A stretch of DNA of 52,632 bases from Bifidobacterium breve. GTDB taxonomy: Bacteria; Actinomycetota; Actinomycetes; S36-B12. Of the stretch, positions 26,324 through 34,741 are shown one piece after another. The stretch spans positions 1 through 52,632 of the forward strand of contig CAMCSO010000003.1 in NCBI GenBank assembly GCA_945877545.1. Direction: 5' to 3'. A program made the position numbers and the translations under genes. Every line of letters begins with the position of its first letter. Within the stretch, counting starts at the first letter, position 1. The notes below the pieces were generated by a model. That model searched no databases. It worked only from the letters and a program-made list of their open reading frames with translations, and was not told the origin of the DNA.

Positions 26324-27562
26324 ATGCGAGCCCTGAAGTGGATTCTTCTGGTCATGGCACTGCTCGCCGCTTCCGTCGTCATCGGCACCCTCATATTCGT
26401 CGATGAATCTGAGAGCACAACGGCCAAGCGACAAGACGCCCTCGCGCAGTTCTACGAGGCGCCATCGCCGATCCCGCAAGAACTCGGCACCGTCGTTCGC
26501 ATGGAGCCACTGGGAGTCGACGTCCCGGGCGGTACCGGATACCGCATGCTCTACGTCTCGCAGCGACCCGACAGTGAAAGGGCTGTCTCCGGTGGCATGC
26601 TCTTCATCCCATCGACCCCTGCGCCCGCTGGGGGCCGACCCGTAGTCGCCTGGGCCCATGGCACCCTCGGCATGGGCGATGCCTGCACCCCCTCCCGCTC
26701 GACGAATCCCCTGCAAGACACCGACAACTGGCTGGGCGAGATGATGAATCTCGGATGGATTGTCGTGTCGACCGACTACGTAGGGATGGGCACTCCCGGG
26801 CCGAACCTCTATCTCGTCGCTCAGGCCGAGGCCCGCGACGTTGTGAACTCGGTGCGGGCCGCACGAAACGTGCCCGAGGCACATGCCGGCAACCGGTTTA
26901 TCGCATGGGGCCACTCTCAAGGCGGGCACTCGTCGCTGTGGACCGGGCACCTCGCGAAATCCCTGGCACCAGAGCTCGACCTGATCGCGGTCGCGGCCGC
27001 AGCTCCCGCCGCTGAACTCAACAGCATCATCGGGGCACAGTGGAACACCCCGGTCGGATGGGTCATCGGCCCGGAGGTCGAGCAGTCATGGCCGGTCGTC
27101 TATCCGAACCTGCCCCTTGAAGGTGTCGTCACTGCACGCGGACTGGCGAACAGCGAGCGGCTCGCGAATGAGTGCATCACAGTAGCCGGGATTGAGGGAC
27201 TAGCCCGAACAGACCTTGGTCAGGACTACTTCGTCGCCGACCCGTTGACGAACAAGGCGTGGGCTGGGGCCGGTCAGGATCAAACGCCTTTGCCCCTTCC
27301 AGCCGACATGCCGGTGATGATTGCTCAGAGCACTGCTGATGAGGTCGTTCTCGCTTGGCCCAATGCGCTGCTTCAGCTGGCGTGGTGCTCCGCTGGCTCG
27401 ACAATTTCGATGCTGTGGCTCGGCGAGGTCACCCATCAGGCGACCGCGGTCGTCGCAGGACCTGCTGTTGTGGCATGGATCGCCGATCGATTCGCAGGTC
27501 GGCCGGCCGGACGCACCTGCGACGTGCCTCCGCCGGTACGTGCTCCAGCCCAGTCGGGCTAG
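26324..27562 (+). CDS. Secretory lipase-family (LIP) alpha/beta hydrolase
   Basis: 412 residues from ATG 26324 (MRALKWILLVMALLAASVVI). The track ORF begins 101 codons earlier inside the divergent gene. An N-terminal hydrophobic helix acts as signal or anchor. The oxyanion region is VVAWAHGTLGMGDACTPS, the nucleophile is Ser198 in WGHSQGG, and a late Asp (STADEVVLAW) and His (VTHQATAV) complete the triad. The family hydrolyses triacylglycerols and other esters; the substrate here is unknown. 46 bp from the divergent neighbour. Confidence 0.88.
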   Translation: MRALKWILLVMALLAASVVIGTLIFVDESESTTAKRQDALAQFYEAPSPIPQELGTVVRMEPLGVDVPGGTGYRMLYVSQRPDSERAVSGGMLFIPSTPAPAGGRPVVAWAHGTLGMGDACTPSRSTNPLQDTDNWLGEMMNLGWIVVSTDYVGMGTPGPNLYLVAQAEARDVVNSVRAARNVPEAHAGNRFIAWGHSQGGHSSLWTGHLAKSLAPELDLIAVAAAAPAAELNSIIGAQWNTPVGWVIGPEVEQSWPVVYPNLPLEGVVTARGLANSERLANECITVAGIEGLARTDLGQDYFVADPLTNKAWAGAGQDQTPLPLPADMPVMIAQSTADEVVLAWPNALLQLAWCSAGSTISMLWLGEVTHQATAVVAGPAVVAWIADRFAGRPAGRTCDVPPPVRAPAQSG

Positions 27563-27954
27563 AGGCCGCCTTCTTCGTTGCGCTTACGCCACCGGTCCTC
27601 GAGACGGTCCATGAATCCACTGGACTTTGGTTCCCGGCGCTGATCGGCAGAAGCCTGAGCCCCGGGCTCCTGCTCAACAGTGGCCGATGGAACGCGGAAC
27701 GCGGAGTAGGCGATGACCGCGCCAATAAGCATGAGGGCGAAGCCGCCGACGCCGAGTGCGATCATGGTGCTGCTAACGCCCGCCAAAATGAGCCCGAGCC
27801 CGACAAGAACACCAAGGACACCGAGGGCAGCACGGCCACGTGACGCACGCACCCCGTTTGCCGATCGCAGGCTCGTCGCGAACTTCGGATCCTCCGCGTA
27901 GAGAGCGCGCTCCATTTGGTCGAGCAGGCGCTGCTCATGCTCAGATAGCGGCAT
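27559..27954 (-). CDS. DUF3040 membrane protein
   Basis: 131 residues from ATG 27954 (MPLSEHEQRLLDQMERALY), the usual N-terminus of this actinobacterial family; the track start at 28020 adds a foreign leader. After the acidic N-terminus (AEDPKFATSLR) come two membrane helices (about 50-95) and a charged tail. Function unknown. The 225 bp between it and dinB hold no other gene I can see. Its end overlaps the convergent lipase by 4 bp. Confidence 0.9.
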   Translation of the reverse strand: MPLSEHEQRLLDQMERALYAEDPKFATSLRSANGVRASRGRAALGVLGVLVGLGLILAGVSSTMIALGVGGFALMLIGAVIAYSAFRVPSATVEQEPGAQASADQRREPKSSGFMDRLEDRWRKRNEEGGL

Positions 27955-28179
27955 GGCCAAACCCCTTCCGTGGTGGAACGGCACAAACATTACGCCCTGT
28001 GAGAGCGCTACAAGGCCCAAGGATATGCCTGAGCACCGTCGAGCGAAACCTGAGTTGTCGAATCTGGTGTGTCATAGCCACATTCGTCTCCGAGTCATCG
28101 GCACTTACTCCCCCATTCCAGCACGATTTCAACCAAATTGTCGGCGATTTCAATCGAACGATCACTGGCGCCTGCCTCC

Positions 28180-29433
28180 TCATCGCGAATATTCCTCGCC
28201 CGGCGGTAGTTCGACGAGTCGCGCGGGCCGCACCGATGTTGATCCAAATCGGGCCCGAATGGAGTCCACTGCTATCTCAGCCTCGCGGCGACCTTGCTCA
28301 GGCGCTCCGAGCGTGAGCTGGCGCGCGGCACCCTGCGCCGGCTGAAGGCCCTCAACGCGGATACCGACGAGGCGGATTCTCGCCCGCTGGAGCCCGAGTG
28401 CATCGAAGAGTCCTCGTGCTGTGTCATAGAGGTCCTGCGTCACGTCGATCGGACCGGGCATCGTCTTGGATCTCGTGATGGTCGTGAAGTCGGCGAATCG
28501 AACCTTGAGCTGGACCGTGCGACCCACCTGCTCTGTCGAGCGCAGTCGTGCTCCCACCTGGTCGGCGAGCTTCAGCAGATGTGCGTGAATGGCGATGGCG
28601 TCGTCAATATCGTCGTCGAAGGTCTCCTCGGCGCCGATGCTCTTCTCCGGCTCGCCAGGGCTCACCCGCCGGGAATCCCTACCCCAGGACAGCTCATGAA
28701 GATGCCGACCGGTCGCCTGACCCAGCGCTCGCTGAAGGGTCGCCACCGGGGTACTCGCGATGTCGCCCACCGTGCGCAGGCCGAGCCGTTCAAGTTGCTC
28801 CTCGGTCTTCTCTCCGACCCCCCAGAGCGCCCCTACCGGCAGGGGATGCAGGAACTCGATGACCTGCTCGGCCGGAACGACGAGAATGCCGTCCGGCTTG
28901 CTGCGGGTCGAGGCCAATTTCGCGACAAACTTCGTCGATGCCACACCAACCGAGCAGGTGATGCGCTGCTCGTCAAAGACTCGGGAGCGAATGAGCTCGC
29001 CGATCGCCGTCGGTGAGCCGAGTCGGCGCAGGGCTCCTGCTATGTCAAGAAAGGCCTCATCGAGACTCAGCGGCTCAACGAGTGGAGTGACAGAGTGGAA
29101 GAGCGACATGACGCCCCGACTGACCTCGGCGTAGGCCCGGTGGTCTGGGGGGATGATGACGGCGTCGGGCGCGAGCCGGCGAGCCCTTGAGATAGGCATA
29201 GCCGAGTGCACACCCATGGCCCGTGCCTCGTATGTGGCCGAAAGCACGACGCCGCGCCCACCAGCACCACCGACGATAACGGGCGTACCGTGCAGCTCCG
29301 GCCTGCTGCGTAGTTCGACGGATGCGTAGAAGGCGTCCATGTCGACATGAAGAATCGTGCAGCCGCCATCGTCAACACCGAGGCCCATGGGCCCACTCGA
29401 CCGCCGAACCTGGCTTCGACTCACAGTTGCCAT
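28180..29433 (-). CDS. dinB: Y-family DNA polymerase IV (DinB)
   Basis: 417 residues. Palm residues are intact: HVDMDAFYASVE (first Asp) and PLSLDEAFLDI (Asp-Glu pair), so it should be an active translesion polymerase rather than an inactive ImuB-type partner. The helix-hairpin-helix region LWGVGEKTEEQLERLGL and a little-finger domain follow. It is the last gene of the LexA-box operon, downstream of dnaE2. Its ATG lies directly beside a tandem 18-bp repeat, and no good ribosome site is visible. Confidence 0.93.
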   Translation of the reverse strand: MATVSRSQVRRSSGPMGLGVDDGGCTILHVDMDAFYASVELRSRPELHGTPVIVGGAGGRGVVLSATYEARAMGVHSAMPISRARRLAPDAVIIPPDHRAYAEVSRGVMSLFHSVTPLVEPLSLDEAFLDIAGALRRLGSPTAIGELIRSRVFDEQRITCSVGVASTKFVAKLASTRSKPDGILVVPAEQVIEFLHPLPVGALWGVGEKTEEQLERLGLRTVGDIASTPVATLQRALGQATGRHLHELSWGRDSRRVSPGEPEKSIGAEETFDDDIDDAIAIHAHLLKLADQVGARLRSTEQVGRTVQLKVRFADFTTITRSKTMPGPIDVTQDLYDTARGLFDALGLQRARIRLVGIRVEGLQPAQGAARQLTLGAPEQGRREAEIAVDSIRARFGSTSVRPARLVELPPGEEYSR

Positions 29434-29434
29434 C

Positions 29435-29488
29435 TTCTACCAGCCATTGCGGTTCTACCAGCCATTGCGGTTCTACCATCCACTGCTG
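29435..29488. repeat. Tandem 18-bp repeat at the dnaE2-dinB junction (2 exact + 1 diverged copy)
   Basis: TTCTACCAGCCATTGCGG occurs twice in a row (29435-29452, 29453-29470), and a third copy (TTCTACCATCCACTGCTG) holds the end and stop of dnaE2. The repeat fills the whole gap between dnaE2 and the dinB ATG. Each unit carries a TAG on the minus strand. The duplication likely pushed dinB away from the original dnaE2 stop. Confidence 0.9.
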
Positions 29489-32400
29489 CTCCCAGGGCTC
29501 GCGTGCCACAGTCTCCTGTCGGGAAGGCTCGCCCCTCTCACCGGAAGCGGGGAACTGCCCAGCTCTGGCCCGGCCGGCCGCACATCCGCGTACGGCGACT
29601 GGCGGAAGCCGCTCGCATGGACGAGTACTCGTTTGCTCATCGGGCCGTCGTCAACGAAGCGGTCGGCGTCGAGGATCCCAAGGAGTGCCTCGGCCCCGTT
29701 CGAGAGCCATAGATCGCGCACCCACCCCAACTCCCAGGCACCGGTCGCCCGGACCGACACACCTCGTGGGCCGGTCCGGCGGACCTCGCCCCGCACGAGG
29801 AGCAGCCATGATCCGAATACCGTTCGCGCGTACGGGCCCTGGGCATCCTCGAAGAAGGTGGCGTCGATTGGCCCGGTGGAGTCGTCGAGGGTCAGGAATA
29901 CGACACGCCGGCCCGAGCGGATCGGCGGGGTCTGCGTGGCAACCTTTACGCCAGCGATGAGCACCTCCTGGTGTGATCGGCAGGAGAGCATCCGGTTGGC
30001 CCGTGTCACGCCGAGTTGCCGGAGCAGTTCCGAATGGAAGTCCATGACATGGTGGCTGACATCAAGTCCGAGAACATCAAGTTCAGCACGGACAAGTTCA
30101 GACGCGCTCATCTCTGGAAGCCCTGACGGCTTCAACTCATCGTCACCGAGCGCAAATGACAACTGCGCCGTGCAGTCATTCGTGCTTCGGCTACTCCGCG
30201 CTAGGTCTGAGATCTGTAGGAGCAGGTCACGCCGGGTGATGCGGCCACGCTGACGAACCTTGCGGTCAGTGTTGAATCCGTAGACCGTGTCGAATGCTCC
30301 GGCGATGACGAGCCGCTCGATGGTCGGGCGGGCTAGGCCCGCACGGTGCCAGGCATCGACGAGCGACGAGTACGGCTGGCCGATCGCGATACTCGTCACC
30401 TCCTCATCGGAGATGCCCTTCACATCGGCGAATGGGAGTCGAATCCCCCAGGTAGCGTCCGGCCCGGACTCGACCCGGTAGGCCTCGGATGACCGATTGA
30501 TGTCCAGACCAAGAATCCGCACGCCGTGATTGCGGGCATCGTCAAGGATGAGCCGTTTTGGATACATGCCGGGATCGTGTGTGAGGATCCCGGCATAGAA
30601 GGGGGCCGGGTGATGAGCCTTCAACCATGCCGACTGATAGGTCGGCATGGCGAAAGCTGCGGCATGCGCCTTGCAGAAGCCGAATGAGGCGAACGACCGA
30701 AGCACATCCCATACCTTCTCGACTACGCCGAGCGCATAGCCCCGGCGAATCGCGGCAGGGTAAAACCAGACCCGGACCTCGTCAATGCCTGCTGGCGAGT
30801 TCATCGAACGCCTGCTTTCATCGGCCTCTGCCAATGAGCACCCGGTCATGATCTCGACGATGCGCATGACCTGCTCATGGAAGACCACAACACCGTAGGT
30901 TTCTTCGAGCACCTGCCGCAGGTCCTGATGGAGGTACTGCGGCGCGTTCCAGCCCTGGCGCGCCCGCAGGAACGGCGTGATCATGTCTGACTTCACCGGC
31001 CCGGGACGGAACAGCGAGATGTCGATGATGAGGTCGGCGAAGGTCTCCGGCGCGAACTTACCGATGAGTTCCCGCTGGCCCGGCGACTCGATCTGAAAAC
31101 AGCCGAGCGTACGGGTGGATCGGATGAGGTCAAAGGTCCGCTCATCGTCAAGTGCCGATGTGTCGAGTTCGATTCGCTCCCCCGTGGTCCTCTCGATCTC
31201 ATCGATCGCGTGGGCCATCGACGATTGCATTCGTACACCGAGCACATCAAGTTTGAGCAGGCCCATCTCTTCGACATCGACCTTGTCGAACTGGCTCATC
31301 GGATAGCCTGCGGCGCTCGGCTCGACCGGTGTCCGGTTGAGCAGCGAGGCATCCGAGAGCAGCACCCCGCACGGATGCAGGGCGACGTGTCGAGGCAGCC
31401 CATCAAGGGACTCGACGAGACTGAGGAATGAATCGAGGTCGCCCCGCGCAGCGAGCCTGCCGAAGCTGGAGTTGCGCAGTTCGGGCAGATCAGCGAGTGC
31501 TGCGCGGGCATCGCGCGCGCGGATATGCGGAAAGGCTTTGGCAAATAACCCGATATCACCGGGTGGCATGCCTAACGCTGCGCCCACATCGCGGACCGCA
31601 TGCCGCACCCGATATGTCTCCATCATCGACACACACGCCACACGTTCGGCCCCGAAGCGCTCGAAGATGAGGTCGTAGGCCTCAAGACGGCGGGCGGCCT
31701 CCACGTCAATATCAATGTCGGGCAGCACTCGGCGCAATGGCGACAAAAAGCGCTCCATAAGCAATCCGTGCCTGATCGGATCAACGCCCGAAATACCGAG
31801 GAGGTGATTGACGAGACTTCCCGCTCCTGATCCGCGGGCCGCAACCCTGATCCCCCGAGCCCTGATCAGCCTGACGACCTCGGCGACGGTGAGGAAGTAC
31901 CCGGCGAAGCCCAGCTTCGTGATGGTCTGCAGTTCATCGGTGAGCCTGACACGCGCAGCACCGCGGTCGACAGCACTCGGATAGGCCCCATTGATTGCAT
32001 GGGCACACTGCCGCTGCAGGATCCGGTCGGCTTCGCGGATCGACGAGGCTGTATCACTCGACACCTGCCGGTTCAGCAGCACATCGAGTTCGGGGACGAA
32101 GACCTCGCCAAGCCCGAGGTCGCCAGCCGGGTCGATCACGCACTCCTGCGCCAGATCGAGCGTGCTGCGTAGCAGGTCACTCGGATCACACCCAGCAACC
32201 GCCGAGATCTCAGCGGCCACCACTGCGAGTTCAGCGGGCGACTTCAGATGCGCCTCGCCATTGTTGAGCGAGAAGCGGTGCGAGCCGAGTGGCACGAGAA
32301 GTCGCGCCGAATCGAGTACATCGGCAACTCGTGCATCACTTCGGTCAAGGTGCCGCACAGCGTTCGTGAGCACGACCGGGATCCGCCATCCGTTCGCCCA

Positions 32401-33060
32401 CTGCCACATCCGGGCGTCCGACACGGTCGACGCTGGATGGCCTGCTGCGGTTCGGTGACTGGTGAGCGCGACCCGAAGGTCAAGAGCAGCGATCGAGCGC
32501 AGGGCCCGTAGCGAATCATCGGCGCGGTTCGCCCGGCCACTCGCGAGATGCAAAGCGAACTCCGATGTCCATCCGAGCAGTACGACCAGTCCTTCGCCGT
32601 GCTCCTCGAGCGCTTTCCATGGCAGCCACGGCATCCCCCGCTCGGTATGCGCGCCACCGTGGGCGATCGACACGACTCGGCACAGGGAGGCCCACCCGCG
32701 CCGGCCCTTCGCGAGAAGAACGACCCTCGGCCGATGCTCATCAATCCACTGCCCGCCACGGGCCGGGGTACGGCGGCTGGTGCTCAGCTTGGTATCCGGG
32801 ACCAGCTTGGTATCCGGGACCAGCTTGGTATCTGGAAGTAGCGACTCGACGGCAAGGTCGACACCGAGCACTGTCGCGATTGACCCTCGCTCACATGCCC
32901 GGACCCATTGCACCGCGCCATACAACCCATCACGGTCCGCGAGGCCGATGATGTTGTGCCCATCGGCGACCGCCCTGTCGATGAGCCGCTGGGGCGTCGA
33001 CGTTCCGTACTGCAGCGAGTAGCTCGATGCCACCTGCAGATGCGGCCATGCGTATGCCAT
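29473..33060 (-). CDS. dnaE2: Error-prone DNA polymerase III alpha subunit (DnaE2/ImuC type)
   Basis: 1195 residues. C-family polymerase used in induced mutagenesis. The N-terminal PHP-like domain keeps the fold (SSYSLQYGTSTPQRLIDRA, GLADRDGLYGAVQW) but the HxH and DH metal motifs are changed, so it is probably not a nuclease. The palm has RGSGAGSLVNHLLG and the catalytic PDIDIDVEAARR. A tandem finger region and a C-terminal OB fold follow. Residues 75-92 are a triplicated PDTKLV unit in the PHP domain. Member of the DUF6504-HEPN-dnaE2-dinB SOS operon; start at ATG 33060. Confidence 0.92.
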   Translation of the reverse strand: MAYAWPHLQVASSYSLQYGTSTPQRLIDRAVADGHNIIGLADRDGLYGAVQWVRACERGSIATVLGVDLAVESLLPDTKLVPDTKLVPDTKLSTSRRTPARGGQWIDEHRPRVVLLAKGRRGWASLCRVVSIAHGGAHTERGMPWLPWKALEEHGEGLVVLLGWTSEFALHLASGRANRADDSLRALRSIAALDLRVALTSHRTAAGHPASTVSDARMWQWANGWRIPVVLTNAVRHLDRSDARVADVLDSARLLVPLGSHRFSLNNGEAHLKSPAELAVVAAEISAVAGCDPSDLLRSTLDLAQECVIDPAGDLGLGEVFVPELDVLLNRQVSSDTASSIREADRILQRQCAHAINGAYPSAVDRGAARVRLTDELQTITKLGFAGYFLTVAEVVRLIRARGIRVAARGSGAGSLVNHLLGISGVDPIRHGLLMERFLSPLRRVLPDIDIDVEAARRLEAYDLIFERFGAERVACVSMMETYRVRHAVRDVGAALGMPPGDIGLFAKAFPHIRARDARAALADLPELRNSSFGRLAARGDLDSFLSLVESLDGLPRHVALHPCGVLLSDASLLNRTPVEPSAAGYPMSQFDKVDVEEMGLLKLDVLGVRMQSSMAHAIDEIERTTGERIELDTSALDDERTFDLIRSTRTLGCFQIESPGQRELIGKFAPETFADLIIDISLFRPGPVKSDMITPFLRARQGWNAPQYLHQDLRQVLEETYGVVVFHEQVMRIVEIMTGCSLAEADESRRSMNSPAGIDEVRVWFYPAAIRRGYALGVVEKVWDVLRSFASFGFCKAHAAAFAMPTYQSAWLKAHHPAPFYAGILTHDPGMYPKRLILDDARNHGVRILGLDINRSSEAYRVESGPDATWGIRLPFADVKGISDEEVTSIAIGQPYSSLVDAWHRAGLARPTIERLVIAGAFDTVYGFNTDRKVRQRGRITRRDLLLQISDLARSSRSTNDCTAQLSFALGDDELKPSGLPEMSASELVRAELDVLGLDVSHHVMDFHSELLRQLGVTRANRMLSCRSHQEVLIAGVKVATQTPPIRSGRRVVFLTLDDSTGPIDATFFEDAQGPYARTVFGSWLLLVRGEVRRTGPRGVSVRATGAWELGWVRDLWLSNGAEALLGILDADRFVDDGPMSKRVLVHASGFRQSPYADVRPAGPELGSSPLPVRGASLPDRRLWHASPGSSSGW
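32786..32839. repeat. In-frame tandem 18-bp repeat inside dnaE2
   Basis: AGCTTGGTATCCGGGACC occurs twice exactly and once diverged (AGCTTGGTATCTGGAAGT). It encodes three copies of a PDTKLV-like hexapeptide at residues 75-92. The frame is kept. The unit length is the same as the repeat at the other end of the gene, but the sequence is unrelated. Confidence 0.9.
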
Positions 33061-33130
33061 AAGTGATCAAATCCTTCGTGCATCGCCTCGGCTGAACCAC
33101 GAGACGTCATGGGAAGTCAGATGAGAAGGG

Positions 33131-33185
33131 GCAGTGGTCGCCAGTTCAACAAGACACGGGGGGTCGCCGAACTGGCGACCACTGC
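33131..33185 (-). promoter_or_regulatory. Perfect 17-bp inverted repeat with a nested competing hairpin before dnaE2
   Basis: GCAGTGGTCGCCAGTTC (33131-33147) and GAACTGGCGACCACTGC (33169-33185) match perfectly around a 21-base loop. GGTCGCC recurs just before the right arm, so GGTCGCC-gaact-GGCGACC can form instead. Two mutually exclusive folds with a shared arm resemble an attenuator. It lies between the HEPN stop and the dnaE2 start. No U-tract follows on either strand, so simple intrinsic termination is doubtful. Confidence 0.7.
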
Positions 33186-33224
33186 TGACCGGCTGCCGGG
33201 GGAACCAGCCGGGTCACAGGCCGA

Positions 33225-33710
33225 TCAGCCGGTATGTCGGAGACCGGCGATCAGCATGGTCTGATGGGGCAGGCCGAGCGCCCCGGTGACACGGGCCAAG
33301 AATGCATCGGCATCCCGGACAAGATCATCTGCCTCGCGGGCGGTGACGCATGGCACGCCCGCCTCCGCCGCGGAACGCTTGCGTGCACTGGCGGCAAAGA
33401 AGGCAGCCCATTCCGTGAACTCAATTGCCACCTCAGGCAGCACCACCCAAACGCTGCGGACCTGCCGCCGACGCTTGCCGTTTGGCTGGCTCCGAGTTGC
33501 GAGTACGGCCGCCGCCGCGCGCAGTGCGGCCAGATGCGCAGCCGCGTAACGCTCACAGGGCGTGCTCGCGATCACGGCCTCGGTCAGGCTCCTGCGCGCA
33601 GAAGCCACGAGATCTCGGGCCGATGCGGGCAGCGGCGCACGTGCAGGCGACCCGGTGCTGGCCGCACGCGGCAGGCAAACCGTCGCTACGGTGCTCGTCA
33701 GGGTGGTCAT
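33225..33710 (-). CDS. SAV_6107-family HEPN-domain protein
   Basis: 161 residues, all-helical. The region LVASARRSLTEAVIASTPCERYAAAHLAALRAAAAVLATR matches the actinobacterial SAV_6107-type HEPN family, and VWVVLPEVAIEFTEWAAFFAASA is its second conserved block. These genes are regular neighbours of dnaE2-type polymerases in actinobacteria; a molecular role has not been settled. I do not see the usual RxxxxH RNase motif clearly. GGAG ribosome site 6 bases before the ATG. Second gene of the SOS operon. Confidence 0.8.
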   Translation of the reverse strand: MTTLTSTVATVCLPRAASTGSPARAPLPASARDLVASARRSLTEAVIASTPCERYAAAHLAALRAAAAVLATRSQPNGKRRRQVRSVWVVLPEVAIEFTEWAAFFAASARKRSAAEAGVPCVTAREADDLVRDADAFLARVTGALGLPHQTMLIAGLRHTG

Positions 33711-33746
33711 GTCGCTCTCCTCGTCAATGCTGGATGTTCGACCCGG

Positions 33747-34040
33747 CTAATCACTGATCCTGAGGAGTTGCCATGCATCGGCAACCACCGCCAGGTCATA
33801 CACACCAGAGGTTCCGGTGCGCGATACCGCTTCGACCCGCCAGACATCGCGATGCGCTGCCCGACCATTCGACCCTGCTGAACCCAGTTCCCGCCACCAC
33901 AATGTCGCCTCGACCCAGCATGCAAGCACTTCCTGCACCTCGTAGCGCCGACCCTTCCAGCGAAACCCCGACGGAGCCCCGCTCTCATGCACGGTCACCC
34001 GAACCGCCTGGACGGTGGGTGACCTAAAACGGCGACTCAC
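33747..34040 (-). CDS. DUF6504-family protein, first gene of the SOS operon
   Basis: 97 residues from GTG 34040 (MSRRFRSPTVQAVRV), with AAAGG 9-10 bases before it. The track start at 34199 lies upstream of the LexA box and cannot be right. Family features: SGFRWKGRRYEVQEVLACW, ATLWWRE, DVWRVEA, and a C-terminal VYDLAVV...WQLLRI. Small beta-rich proteins of this family accompany dnaE2/dinB genes in actinobacteria. Function unknown; co-regulation suggests a role in translesion synthesis. Confidence 0.78.
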   Translation of the reverse strand: MSRRFRSPTVQAVRVTVHESGAPSGFRWKGRRYEVQEVLACWVEATLWWRELGSAGSNGRAAHRDVWRVEAVSRTGTSGVYDLAVVADAWQLLRISD

Positions 34041-34145
34041 CGGTGTCGGCCTTTCAGGTCGACCCGTCTGCCGGGCTCGGGGTCGAGGCGAGCTCGGCAG
34101 ACGGGTACGTGACCATTCGACCTCAGCCGCGAATCCGAGATCGAA

Positions 34146-34173
34146 CCGTATTCGAACATTTGTTCGAATACGG
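34146..34173. promoter_or_regulatory. LexA (SOS) box in a perfect 28-bp palindrome
   Basis: CCGTATTCGAACA-TT-TGTTCGAATACGG. The core TCGAAC-N4-GTTCGA is the actinobacterial SOS-box consensus with no mismatch. It lies 105 bp upstream of the DUF6504 start and 117 bp upstream of the divergent 34291 gene, so it could act on either. The match beyond the core on both sides is unusually long. Confidence 0.88.
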
Positions 34174-34290
34174 GATACGCTAGCCCCCGCCCCTGACATC
34201 CGTCAATCCCTGTGTTTTTTGATTCGGTTTCGATATGGGTGCCGAGCGATGGATACTAGGAGCACCATCGAGAGTGTCGAAGGAGTCGCC

Positions 34291-34686
34291 ATGAGTGAGA
34301 AGGACAGCCAAGCCGACTGGCGAGGGGTCGGCGACTCAATCAAGGACCTCGGAAAGAAGCTCAAAGCGCACGCTGACGACGCGCAGGATGCCATCAAGTC
34401 CAGCAGCGCTCCGCTCACTGGTGTCGCAGAGCAGGTCGGTGCAGTGTTCAAGACCGGGATCGCAAAACTCGATGAGGCAGCGACCGATCCTGCCGTTGGC
34501 GCAGCAGCGCGTGGCGCAACCGGCAAGTTCCTCGACGCGCTTAAGGCGCAGCTCGGTGCTGACAAACCCAGCGCCGACAAACCGGCGCCAGTAACCGGAG
34601 AGGACGCAGCGCGCGACACGACCGAGCCAGCAACTGAGCAGCCCACCGACCCGCAACCCGATCCCAAGGCACCGTCTGGGACGTGA
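34291..34686 (+). CDS. Small helical acidic-tail protein, unknown
   Basis: 131 residues from ATG 34291 (MSEKDSQADWRGVGDSIKDLGKKL), with GAAGGAG 5 bases upstream; the track ORF extends back through the LexA region. Residues 10-105 are predicted helical and alternate charged and Ala-rich stretches (LKAHADDAQDAIKSS). Residues 105-131 are a Pro/Asp/Glu/Thr tail. No membrane segment and no catalytic motif. It looks like a small actinobacterial cytoplasmic protein family of unknown role. It may share the LexA-box intergenic region. Confidence 0.72.
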   Translation: MSEKDSQADWRGVGDSIKDLGKKLKAHADDAQDAIKSSSAPLTGVAEQVGAVFKTGIAKLDEAATDPAVGAAARGATGKFLDALKAQLGADKPSADKPAPVTGEDAARDTTEPATEQPTDPQPDPKAPSGT

Positions 34687-34741
34687 CCGTGTTCGGCTCG
34701 CCAAGGACCCGATCACCTTCGGTCCCGCCGCCGGCGCCATC

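Noticed and set aside
28180-29433. ImuB-type inactive Y-family partner
   Set aside because: The catalytic Asp and Asp-Glu residues are intact, so it is called DinB.
33131-33185. Simple Rho-independent terminator
   Set aside because: The stem is strong, but no U-tract follows on either strand.
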